8,442 nt of DNA from DATCDR01 sp036510575 (GTDB lineage Bacteria > Actinomycetota > Acidimicrobiia > Acidimicrobiales > Bog-793): contig DATCDR010000033.1 in assembly GCA_036510575.1 (NCBI GenBank), forward strand, positions 1 through 8,442, in the 5' to 3' direction. Of the stretch, positions 1 to 7,912 are shown piece by piece. The notes under the pieces were generated by a model, which worked only from the letters and a program-made list of their open reading frames with translations, was not told the origin of the DNA and did no database searches. The position numbers and the translations under genes were made by a program. The stretch's first letter is position 1; every line of letters begins with the position of its first letter.

Positions 1-74
1 CGGGGATATCTCGACGTGTTGGAGTTTTTGGCATATTCGCCTCTGAGCAGGATCTTTAGGCCGAAAACTGCCAG

Positions 75-86
75 TAGAATCGCTCG
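75..86 (+). promoter_or_regulatory. Putative -10 box of the aldose epimerase gene, leaderless start
   Basis: TAGAAT at 75-80 matches the actinobacterial -10 pattern TAnnnT and differs from TATAAT at one position. It is followed by six bases and then the ATG at 87. Transcription starting about 7 bases after the box would begin at the A of the start codon. No Shine-Dalgarno sequence lies just upstream of this ATG, which fits a leaderless mRNA. No convincing -35 box is seen at the usual distance. The call rests on motif and spacing only. The rest of 1-74 shows no gene that I can support. Confidence 0.5.
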
Positions 87-1007
87 ATGCGAGCTTTTTC
101 CGGTGGAGAGTACAGAATCGAGTTCCAGGATCTGCGTGCAACGGTGACGAGCGTCGGAGCGACGCTTCGAGAGTTCACCAAAGACTCCGTACCGATCCTT
201 TGGAGCCAGGACCTCGATGCGCTGCCGTCGGGGAGCAGCGGTCAGGTGCTCGCCCCGTGGCCGAATCGACTGGCGAATGGGGCGTATGTCTTCAACGGGA
301 TCTCGGCGAAGGCCGCCCTTGACGAGCCCGACCGAGGGAACGCCATTCATGGCCTCGTGCGGTGGCTGGATTGGCGTCTTGAGTACCAGGAGCGAACCAG
401 GGTGAAGATGAGCTGCACGCTCGCGCCCCAGCCCGCCTACCCCTTCATGCTCTCGCTCGCAGTGCTCTACGAGGTCGGTCCACGCGGTCTCACCGTCCGC
501 ATCCAGGCCGAGTCACCTGGCGCCGCGGGTGCCCCGTTCGGCATCGGCTTTCATCCGTATTTCTTGGCCGGCGTCCAGGGACTAGCCGGCTCGCGCCTGG
601 TCGTGCCCGCGACGCGCCATCTCAGCCTTGACGCGAAGGGGATCCCAAGCGGGGAGGCCGATCTCGACGGCGAGCTCGTCGCGCTCGCGACCGCCGACGG
701 TCTCCCCCTTGACGATCAGGTCCTCGACGACTGCTTCGCCGGACTCGCGAGAGATGAGAACGGGGTCGCGACGCTTCGTTTCCTCCCAGGAGGTGGTCCG
801 ATCGCCGAAGTAACGATGCGACTCGATGCGAGCTTCGACTACGTCATGTGCTACACCGGCGACACGCTCGGGGTAAGCGATCGTCGCCGCGCCGTAGCCA
901 TCGAGCCGATGACATGCCCACCGAACGCGCTTGCTTCTGGCGTCGGGGTCATTTCGCTCGGGCCTAGGACGACGTTCAACGGCGCATTCTCGATCTCGGT
1001 CGCGTAG
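87..1007 (+). CDS. Aldose 1-epimerase (galactose mutarotase-like)
   Basis: This 306-residue protein belongs to the aldose 1-epimerase (GalM-like) family, which interconverts alpha and beta anomers of free sugars in the cytoplasm. The family motifs appear in order: APWPNRLANG (56-65) with the substrate-binding Arg61, NAIHGL with His88, GFHPYF with His156, LDDCF with Asp214/215, and AIEPMTCPPNAL with the probable catalytic base Glu273. These match the Arg, two His, Asp and Glu of the Lactococcus lactis GalM active site, so the enzyme should be active. Length is normal for the family and there is no signal peptide. ATG 87 is chosen because the N-terminus aligns with the family's first beta strand and a -10 box lies six bases upstream. 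The LLM monooxygenase follows after 40 bp on the same strand. The sugar substrate is not evident, since no galactose operon is nearby. Confidence 0.9.
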   Translation: MRAFSGGEYRIEFQDLRATVTSVGATLREFTKDSVPILWSQDLDALPSGSSGQVLAPWPNRLANGAYVFNGISAKAALDEPDRGNAIHGLVRWLDWRLEYQERTRVKMSCTLAPQPAYPFMLSLAVLYEVGPRGLTVRIQAESPGAAGAPFGIGFHPYFLAGVQGLAGSRLVVPATRHLSLDAKGIPSGEADLDGELVALATADGLPLDDQVLDDCFAGLARDENGVATLRFLPGGGPIAEVTMRLDASFDYVMCYTGDTLGVSDRRRAVAIEPMTCPPNALASGVGVISLGPRTTFNGAFSISVA

Positions 1008-1036
1008 GGCCAGGCGGCGTAATCTCTCCGGAGTCC

Positions 1037-1042
1037 AGGAGG
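1037..1042 (+). promoter_or_regulatory. Shine-Dalgarno that fixes the GTG start of the LLM gene
   Basis: AGGAGG at 1037-1042 is a perfect Shine-Dalgarno core. It lies 5 bases before GTG 1048 and 14 bases before the next in-frame ATG at 1057, so GTG 1048 is favoured. The reading frame is open upstream to 931, but that stretch overlaps the epimerase gene in another frame. A TAnnnT match (TAATCT, 1020-1025) lies just upstream and could be a weak promoter. Confidence 0.7.
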
Positions 1043-1047
1043 TCACT

Positions 1048-2172
1048 GTGTCACCGATGCGATTCGGAGCATTCATCGCCCCATTCCACGCGCAACGTCA
1101 CCAGAACCCGACGCTCGCGCTGCAACGCGACGTGGATCTTTCCCGCCATCTCGAAGCGCTCGGCTTCGATGAGGTCTGGTTCGGTGAGCACCACTCCTCT
1201 GGAGCAGAGACAATCGCCTCGCCGGAGATCTTTTGTGCGCACGTCGCTGCGAAGACGGAGCGGATCAACGTCGGCACCGGCGTGATCTCGCTGCCGTATC
1301 ACAACCCCCTTTGGGTGGCTGACCGCGTGACGCTGCTCGACCACCTCACGAGGGGCAGGCTGATGCTCGGCATCGGGCCGGGCGTGCTGCAGTCGGACGC
1401 GCAGATGATCGGACTCCAGGCATCTGATCTCCGCGGCTATTTAGAGGAGGACCTCCCGGTTCTGCTGCACCTGCTGCGATCAGAAGAGCCCTTATCGGTC
1501 CGTACCGACCGCTACGAGCTGCACGACGCGCACGTCCAGCTCGGCCTCTACAACCCCGATATCGAGATCGCGTTGACCTCGATGTTCTCGCCGGCCGGCC
1601 CGGTCCTTGCCGGCAAGCACGGCCTTGGCATCCTGCAGCTCTCCGGTCTAGCGAAAGACGCCCTCGCCATCTTGCCTGACCACCTTGCCTCGATGGAACA
1701 GACCGCCGCCGACCACGGCCACCAATTCGACCGTTCGGGCTTTCGAGTGGTTGGCATGATGCACCTCGCGGCGACCAAGGACGAGGCGATCGCGGACGTC
1801 GCCTACGGCCTCGATGACTACTTCGACTACGCCCAGCAGGTCATCGGCGGCAACGCCGCCTCCGGGCTTAACTTCGCCCAGCGGCTCGAGTGGGTGCTCG
1901 AGTCAGGAACCGCGGTCGTCGGTACCGCCGATGAGGCGATCGCCGTGCTCGAGAACCTCATCGAGGTCTCCGGCGGCGTTGGCGCATTCTTGTGCTGGGG
2001 TCACGAATGGGCCTCGCCGGAGGCGACCCGTCGGAGCTATGAGATCTTTGCTCGCCGCGTGATCCCTGCTCTTACCGGGACATCGCGGCGCATCGAGCAG
2101 AGCAGGGACTCCGCGGCCGCAGGTATCGCGGCGCGTCGGGCGAAGGCCGCGGCGCCGGCATCCGTCCAGTAA
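1048..2172 (+). CDS. LLM-class flavin-dependent monooxygenase (limonene 1,2-monooxygenase-like)
   Basis: The 374-residue protein is a luciferase-like TIM-barrel monooxygenase. Such enzymes use reduced FMN, supplied by a separate reductase, and O2 to oxidise an organic substrate. Recognisable segments are VWFGEHHS (43-50), ETIASPEIF (54-62), GTGVISLPYHNPLWVADR (76-93), LLDHLTRGRLMLGIGPG (96-112), SPAGPVLAGKHG (181-192), AVVGTADEAIAVLE (289-302) and a C-terminal SGGVGAFLCWGHEWA (308-322). This pattern, including the TRRSYEIFARRVIP end (327-340), resembles the limonene 1,2-monooxygenase branch of the family. The true substrate is unknown. The last 30 residues are Ala/Arg-rich and look disordered. 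The gene lies 40 bp behind the epimerase and starts at GTG behind a strong AGGAGG. No intact flavin reductase is present in the window, only a likely remnant at 2299-2448 on the opposite strand. The enzyme would then depend on a reductase encoded elsewhere. Confidence 0.88.
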   Translation: MSPMRFGAFIAPFHAQRHQNPTLALQRDVDLSRHLEALGFDEVWFGEHHSSGAETIASPEIFCAHVAAKTERINVGTGVISLPYHNPLWVADRVTLLDHLTRGRLMLGIGPGVLQSDAQMIGLQASDLRGYLEEDLPVLLHLLRSEEPLSVRTDRYELHDAHVQLGLYNPDIEIALTSMFSPAGPVLAGKHGLGILQLSGLAKDALAILPDHLASMEQTAADHGHQFDRSGFRVVGMMHLAATKDEAIADVAYGLDDYFDYAQQVIGGNAASGLNFAQRLEWVLESGTAVVGTADEAIAVLENLIEVSGGVGAFLCWGHEWASPEATRRSYEIFARRVIPALTGTSRRIEQSRDSAAAGIAARRAKAAAPASVQ

Positions 2173-2298
2173 TCGGGCACGGCGGGTCTCGACCGGAGCC
2201 TTTGGTCGTTTCCTTGAGCGCAGGAATCGAATCCGACACGGCTTAGGGACTCGAACCAGCCCCTGTCGTTCCTCGACTGTCTCGGAAGTGTCCGGCAG

Positions 2299-2448
2299 TT
2301 ACGCGGCGGGTTCGGAACTTTTAGCGTCCTCGAGCGCGGCGAGCGCTGCCCGGGCCCTGAATGCGCCGGGAACGAGCTCACCGTTTGCCCGCACGGCATC
2401 GAGCACGGATGACCACCAGGCGAGGTCATCTAGGACAACGTTGAGGGT
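2299..2448 (-). pseudogene. 3' remnant of an NAD(P)H-dependent FMN reductase gene
   Basis: On the minus strand about 49 codons precede a TAA at 2299-2301. They include LNVVLDDLAWWSSVLDAVRA and end in an Ala/Glu-rich tail. The DDL-x-WW-x5-A-x2-A pattern is, from memory, typical of the C-terminal helix of actinobacterial NAD(P)H-dependent FMN reductases (flavodoxin-like fold). There is no plausible start codon, and the frame meets a stop inside the palindrome at 2458-2460. The GSxR flavin-binding N-terminal part is absent here and is not seen on the far side of the toxin-antitoxin module. LLM monooxygenases often sit beside such a reductase, which supports the identification. It may instead be a chance reading frame. 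I am moderately sure, and a protein search would settle it. Confidence 0.45.
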
Positions 2449-2452
2449 CCCG

Positions 2453-2472
2453 CTGTATCACCGGTGATACAG
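2453..2472. promoter_or_regulatory. 20-bp perfect palindrome, probable antitoxin operator
   Basis: CTGTATCACCGGTGATACAG is its own reverse complement over all 20 bases. It ends 8 bases before the antitoxin ATG. Antitoxins of the Phd/YefM and VapB types normally bind such palindromes, alone or with the toxin, to repress their own operon. Position and symmetry fit this role. The right arm overlaps the putative -10 box TACAGT (2468-2473), so a bound repressor would block RNA polymerase directly. Confidence 0.75.
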
Positions 2473-2480
2473 TCGAACGG
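2468..2480 (+). promoter_or_regulatory. Putative -10 box of the toxin-antitoxin operon, leaderless start
   Basis: TACAGT at 2468-2473 fits TAnnnT and is followed by seven bases and the ATG at 2481. Only a poor GAACGG stretch lies directly before the ATG, with no real Shine-Dalgarno. Transcription would begin at or next to the start codon. A TTGAGG at 2441-2446 is 21 bases upstream of the box, longer than the usual 17, so it is a doubtful -35. Confidence 0.45.
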
Positions 2481-2717
2481 ATGGACAACGTTTCGATAAG
2501 AGAACTCCGAAACCACGGTGGTGAGGTGGTTGACCGCGTGGAACACGGCGAGGCGATTTGCATCACTCGCGACGGTCGGCCGGTCGCGGAGCTCCGCGCC
2601 CTCGAGCATGCGCGCGTTACGCTTCCCGCTCTCCTCGCCCGATTCCGGGCCCTCCCGTTGATCGACCCGGCGGCCCTCCGCCGTGACATCGACGACGTCC
2701 TCGATCCGAGCTTGTGA
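2481..2717 (+). CDS. Type II antitoxin, Phd/YefM family (VapB role)
   Basis: This 78-residue protein has the N-terminal Phd/YefM fold: VSIRELRNHGGEVVDRVEHG (4-23), then AICITRDGRPVAEL (25-38). These segments give the conserved helix-turn-strand that dimerises and binds DNA. The C-terminal part (about 45-78) is rich in Leu, Arg and Asp and probably wraps the toxin's active site. It should neutralise the PIN-domain RNase encoded next and repress the operon through the 20-bp palindrome just upstream. Its stop codon overlaps the toxin start, which is typical of translational coupling in these pairs. By fold it is a prevent-host-death antitoxin paired with a VapC-like toxin, a common actinobacterial combination. 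Confidence 0.9.
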   Translation: MDNVSIRELRNHGGEVVDRVEHGEAICITRDGRPVAELRALEHARVTLPALLARFRALPLIDPAALRRDIDDVLDPSL

Positions 2718-3124
2718 TGCGACCCGGTCAAGGTCTCCTCGACACCTCCGTCGTGATCCTGCTCGATCGCCTGGACGAGCACAGTGACCTTCCCGAAGAG
2801 CCACTGATCACCGCCGTGACGTTGGCGGAGCTCTCGGTTGGTCCACTCGTCACCGACGATGAGTCGGAACGAGCGGCTCGTCAGGCCCGTGTTCAAGCCA
2901 CCGAGGCCAGTTTCGACCCGCTCTCATTCGATGCGTCCGCGGCGCGGACGTTTGGGCGGGTGGCTGCAGAACTCCGAAGAAGTGGTCGAACGGCGAGGGC
3001 GCGGTCGTTCGACGCGATGATCGCCGCAACGGCGCTCTCGAGAGGATTGCCCATCTTTACGGCCAACCCTGAGGACTTCAATGGGATCGAGGGCCTCGAG
3101 GTGGTCACTATCGCCCGAGCATGA
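2714..3124 (+). CDS. vapC: Type II toxin VapC, PIN-domain ribonuclease
   Basis: This 136-residue PIN-domain protein carries the expected acidic residues that bind Mg2+/Mn2+: Asp10 in LLDTSVVI, Glu39 in TAVTLAELSVG, Asp100 in RSFDAMIAATA, and Asp121 in FTANPEDF, with Asn118 close by. VapC toxins are site-specific RNases that cleave initiator tRNA, other tRNAs or 23S rRNA and stop translation. The target cannot be read from sequence. Length is normal and the active site is complete, so the toxin looks functional. The start is ambiguous between GTG 2714 and ATG 2717. Both overlap the antitoxin stop (2715-2717), so translation is coupled. The gene ends 235 bp before the convergent transpeptidase gene. 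Confidence 0.9.
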   Translation: MMRPGQGLLDTSVVILLDRLDEHSDLPEEPLITAVTLAELSVGPLVTDDESERAARQARVQATEASFDPLSFDASAARTFGRVAAELRRSGRTARARSFDAMIAATALSRGLPIFTANPEDFNGIEGLEVVTIARA

Positions 3125-3359
3125 AACGAAACGGTTCGCGCAGAACTCCACACCTGATGACGCTGCGGCGGACGACGACCTGCCGTCTCAATCCTCGCTG
3201 ACGGTTCTGGCAAGGCCGGACGCTGCCGAAGGCCGCTCATACTGCGCAAGCCGAGGGGCGCTGAGGGTCGCGAAGAACCAGTGTCAGCACGTTTCGAAGT
3301 CACTCCCGAACCCGAGTCGCGCCCAGTCGCACCGATGCGTGGTGCAGCCGTGCCGCGAA
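3125..3359. other. Convergent intergenic gap with no supported gene
   Basis: This 235-bp stretch separates the ends of the toxin gene (plus strand) and the transpeptidase gene (minus strand). Frames that cross it are antisense extensions of the neighbouring genes and show no domain signal. I looked for a bidirectional terminator. The only GC-rich inverted repeat is a weak GCC-TTC-GGC region near 3225-3235 without a T-run, so none is called. I also looked for the missing N-terminal part of the FMN reductase here and saw no trace. Confidence 0.6.
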
Positions 3360-4836
<1,477 letters not shown>

Positions 4837-4844
<8 letters not shown>

Positions 4845-7197
4845 CGCGCCCGATTGCTTGTTCTAGGAGTTCGCGAACCTCGTGAATTCGGGTGGGATCG
4901 CTGAGCTTTTCACCGTTTGTCTCTCTCACGTAGAAGGTATCGACAACTTCGTGTCCCAATGTATCGGCGAGTGCCGAGACAACGTCGAGGTCACTTGCTA
5001 CGAGCGTCGTCGCGATGCGCTGCAAGAGCCCCACCCGATCTGGGGTGCGGACTTCGATGATCGAGGCGCGATCTGACGTCGCGTTGTCGATCGTCACCCG
5101 GCGAACAGCTGGCAGCGCAGATGCTGGACGTCGCCCGCGGGCATAGGTGCGGTCCTGTTCGGCGAGTCGTTCGACGAGCGGCAGTGTGCCGTCGAGTGCC
5201 GCTTGGAGGTCGCGCTCGACTTTGGCCCAGTCGGGCAGGCGATCGAAAGTCGGCTCGACGATAAAGACGTCGACTGCCATGTCGGGTTCCGCGGAGCTGA
5301 GCATCGCCCGGCGGACATTGCAGCCATTCAGCGCTAGCACGCCAGCTACCGCGGCAAGCAGGCCCGGTCGGTCCGGCGCGACGACCGTCACGTGTTTACC
5401 GCTCGCGCGAACAGCGAGCTTTCCGGCCGCCACGAGCTCTGCCTGCTCGGGGGTCAACTCCGTCGGAGCGCTCGGCGCGATCGGTACGCCTGAGAGCACG
5501 GCGTCCACCTTCTCGACGAGGCGCAGCACGAGGTCGGCCTTCCATGGGCCCCAGGCCGCCGAGCCGGTAGCTTGCCCATCAGCAGAGGTCAACGCCGCCA
5601 GCAGTGACAGGCGCTGGCGGTCCTTTACTGCCTTGGCGACCACGATCGCGGTCGAGGGGTCGTCTAAGTCGCGCCTGGTGGCGAAGTCAGGTAGGACGAG
5701 GTGCATCGACACCAGGTCGATGACGATCTCGACGTCTTTTTCCGGGTAGCCGAGCCGCTCCATGACTGCTCGCGCCGTCTCTGCGCCGACTTCGGAGTGG
5801 TCGCCGTGGCCTACCTTCCCGATGTCGTGAAGGAGCGCTGACAACAGCAGAAGGTCTGGGCGCGCGACGTCGCCGACGTGCTCGCCGGCGCGCGCCACCG
5901 CCTCGAGCAGGTGTCGATCGACGGTGTAGCGGTGGTACGCGTTTCGCTGCGGGCGGTTCCTCACGAGCAGCCACTCGGGCATGTAGCGCTCGAAGATGTG
6001 GCGTTGGTCGAGTGCCTCGACTACCGGGATCAGTGCATCGCCGGTGCCGAGCAGTCCGACGAATGCTGCTCGAATGTCGTCGTCGAAGGGAGCATCCGGT
6101 GCTGTCGTCTCGTTGGCGAGGCGGTCCATCGTGTCGCGTTCGATCAAGGTCTGGCGTTCGGCGGCCGCGAGCGCGACGCGAAGTGCGAGCGCCTGGTCCC
6201 TTGCTGGGTCGGCGGTGTGTTCGATCGCGATCTCTCCTGCCCGGAGCACCATCCCTTTCCCGAGCGGCAGATCGCTCACCGGACCTGGGTGCTGCTCTCG
6301 AACGAAGCTCGGTCGGGCACGTCGCCACGCCTCGGAGCAGGCGGAGGCGATCGTGCGTCCTGCCTCGGCGACGTTGGCCATGAGATCGTCGGCATCGGCG
6401 TTTCCGAGGATGTCGGCAACCTCGTCTTGTTCTTGGAGGACGAGGCGATCGCCGGTCGAGCCGCTCCGGCACTGCACGACGACACGTACTTTGGTGATCA
6501 GCGCTTCGGCCTCGACGATCGGCGCCGCCTCAGCCACGGGCTCGAGAAATGGCAACGTCGCGGCCAGCGCGCGAAGCGCGGCAAGGTCGCGCAAGCCGCC
6601 AGCGGACTGCTTGAGGTCAGGCTCGAGGAGGAACGCCAGTTCACCGAAGCTGCGATGCCGCTCGGTGACGGATTTCGACAGCGACTCCAGGCGACCGGTT
6701 CCGTCTCGTCGCCAGATGGCAGCTACCTGCTCGATGAGCTGGGATGAGAGCGACTCATCGCCGGCTATGTGGCGCGCGTCGAGCAGTCCGAGGATCACCT
6801 TCATGTCAGAGCCCGCCATCTCGATCGCCTCGCTGCGGGTACGAACGCTGTGGTCGAGGTGGAGTCCGGTGTCCCAGACGGTGTACCAGATGGCGTCGGC
6901 GATGCGCTCTACGTGGCGCCGCCTACGGTGCAACAAGACGACGTCGAGATCGCTGCCTGGACAGATCGCCGATCGGCCGTAGCCGCCGACGGCGATCAGC
7001 GCATAGCCGCTGTTTTTGCCCTGTGTCGCGTGTTCGAGCAGGTCAGCGAGGAATTGATCGCATGCGGCGCTGAGCAGTGGTGGTAGCGCCTCGGCGGGAA
7101 GGGTTCCAGCGAGCACCGCTTGACAGAGCTCACTTCGGCGGTCTCGCAGCGCCGCGGCCTGTGGACCCGCGGTCTTCGAGGCCTCGTCAATCACCAT
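4837..7197 (-). CDS. glnD: PII nucleotidyltransferase / deadenylylating-deuridylylating enzyme GlnD
   Basis: The 786-residue protein has the full GlnD layout. The nucleotidyltransferase domain carries GGYGRSAICPGSDLDVVLL (71-89) with the catalytic S-D-x-D, then DLKQSAGGLRDLAALR (194-209). The HD domain has HRYTVDRH (422-429) and LLLLSALLHDIGKVG (450-464), with the metal ligands His457-Asp458. Two ACT domains follow (about 602-675 and 712-783), each with a D-R-x-G-L-L signature for sensing glutamine. GlnD modifies PII protein (GlnB/GlnK) under nitrogen shortage and reverses this when glutamine is plentiful. In Corynebacterium and Streptomyces the modification is adenylylation. No PII or amtB gene is in this window, unlike the common amtB-glnK-glnD arrangement of actinobacteria. 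The length is somewhat shorter than the Escherichia coli enzyme, but no domain is lost. The ATG at 7197 follows a TAnnnT box by six bases. Confidence 0.95.
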
Positions 7198-7209
7198 ACG
7201 CCCAGGTTA
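7198..7209 (-). promoter_or_regulatory. Putative -10 box of glnD, leaderless start
   Basis: On the minus strand TAACCT (7204-7209) fits TAnnnT and is followed by GGGCGT and the ATG at 7197. The 6-base spacing would place the transcript start at the A of ATG. No good Shine-Dalgarno is seen. The site lies in the 73-bp gap after the Rrf2 gene, so glnD could be read both from this promoter and by readthrough from upstream. No matching -35 is seen. Confidence 0.4.
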
Positions 7210-7270
7210 GTGGCTATGTCCCGGAGTCGTTTGGCACTACATCGGACAACTTCGGCGAAGCGCCTCGCGC

Positions 7271-7765
7271 CTACTCGGCGCGAATCTCGGCGCGGACGTC
7301 GCGACTTCGTCCCCTTGGCAGCCACGAGTCCGGATTGGTGGCTAGCTCGCGTACGTGTGCTGGCAGCGTTCCGTTGGCGACGTCTTCGAGCGTGGTCTGC
7401 TCCAAGACGCTTCGAAGGCTCGCACGAACAGCTATCCAGAGCTCTTGGAGGTGGATAGCTGCGCCCTCATAGGACGTCTGCTCTGGTCGTTCGCCGCGGA
7501 CCTCTGCGAGTGGACCGTCGATTGCGCGCATGATGTCGGCGATGGTGATCTCATTGGCTGGTCTGGCGAGGCGGTAGCCGCCATCTGAGCCGCGAGAGCT
7601 CACAACGATGCTCGAGCGTCGAAGCTCAGCGAGGATGCCCTCTAGGAACTTCGACGGCAGTCCCTGGGTCTCTGCGAGCGCGGCACCTGACACCCGGCCC
7701 GCAGGGTGCAGCGAGAGCGCGAGCAAGGCGCGCACCGCGTAGTCGACTTTCGCCGAGATCTGCAT
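7271..7765 (-). CDS. Rrf2-family transcriptional regulator without cysteines
   Basis: The 164-residue protein has the Rrf2 winged helix-turn-helix: MQISAKVDYAVRALLAL at the start, recognition region GLPSKFLEGILAELRR (35-50), and wing SSRGSDGGYRLARP (56-69). The dimerisation part follows with ADIMRAIDGPLAEVRGERP (76-94). Rrf2 proteins that bind an Fe-S cluster (IscR, NsrR, RsrR) use three cysteines in the region after residue 85. This protein has no cysteine at all, so it cannot coordinate a cluster that way. CymR is a known Rrf2 regulator that works without a cluster and controls cysteine and sulfur genes in Firmicutes. The gene lies 147 bp downstream of a sulfate-transport ATPase gene on the same strand, so a role in sulfur control is a fair inference. 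ATG 7765 fits the family N-terminus, and no alternative in-frame start precedes it before a stop. Its own Shine-Dalgarno (GAAGG, 12 bases away) is poor. Confidence 0.9.
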   Translation of the reverse strand: MQISAKVDYAVRALLALSLHPAGRVSGAALAETQGLPSKFLEGILAELRRSSIVVSSRGSDGGYRLARPANEITIADIMRAIDGPLAEVRGERPEQTSYEGAAIHLQELWIAVRASLRSVLEQTTLEDVANGTLPAHVRELATNPDSWLPRGRSRDVRAEIRAE

Positions 7766-7767
7766 GG

Positions 7768-7815
7768 CTAGATCGCGCCTTCGGCGGGGCTCGCCACAAG
7801 ACGAGCTCGTCGCAC
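7768..7815 (-). CDS. Possible 15-residue leader ORF upstream of the Rrf2 gene
   Basis: On the minus strand GTG at 7815 is preceded by a strong AAAGGAG (7824-7830) with 8-base spacing. It opens a 15-codon frame (MRRARLVASPAEGAI) that stops with TAG at 7768-7770, two bases before the Rrf2 ATG. The Rrf2 gene itself has a poor ribosome site, so ribosomes ending this short frame could restart at its ATG. The peptide contains no cysteine, so it is not an obvious Cys-attenuation leader. The good spacing could be chance. Confidence 0.4.
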   Translation of the reverse strand: MRRARLVASPAEGAI

Positions 7816-7823
7816 GCGACCCG

Positions 7824-7830
7824 CTCCTTT
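7824..7830 (-). promoter_or_regulatory. Strong Shine-Dalgarno (AAAGGAG) for the leader ORF
   Basis: AAAGGAG on the minus strand is the best ribosome binding match between the transporter gene and the Rrf2 gene. It is 58 bases before the Rrf2 ATG, too far to serve it directly. It is correctly spaced for the GTG at 7815. This mismatch of position is the main reason to consider a leader ORF. Confidence 0.5.
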
Positions 7831-7912
7831 AATGCGTCGAACTAGCCAGTAGATACCGATGCACACGCGCTGACGATACTCTGAGGACTCCTCGTTTGTA
7901 CCGATGGCGAAG

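Noticed and set aside
582..1076. Minus-strand 164-codon frame opposite the epimerase
   Set aside because: It is antisense to conserved active-site coding sequence, and its translation is charged and has no recognisable fold.
2223..2270. tRNA-like T-loop motifs (GGAATCGAATCC and GGGACTCGAACC)
   Set aside because: Both resemble a T-arm, but the 5-bp T-stem does not pair and no anticodon or acceptor arm can be drawn. An attachment-site remnant cannot be shown.
2173..2298. Rho-independent terminator after the LLM gene
   Set aside because: The GGTCTCGACCGGAGCC region does not pair well and is not followed by a T-run.
2426..2896. Long minus-strand frames opposite the toxin-antitoxin genes
   Set aside because: Arg/Ser-rich translations without domain signals, antisense to two well-identified genes. 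High GC makes such open frames common.
3220..3245. Possible bidirectional terminator in the convergent gap
   Set aside because: The stem is only about 3 bp around TTC, and there is no T-run on either strand.
5687..6472. Minus-strand 261-codon Arg/Pro-rich frame inside glnD
   Set aside because: Out-of-frame shadow of the HD-domain region. The composition is typical of a frame-shifted GC-rich gene.
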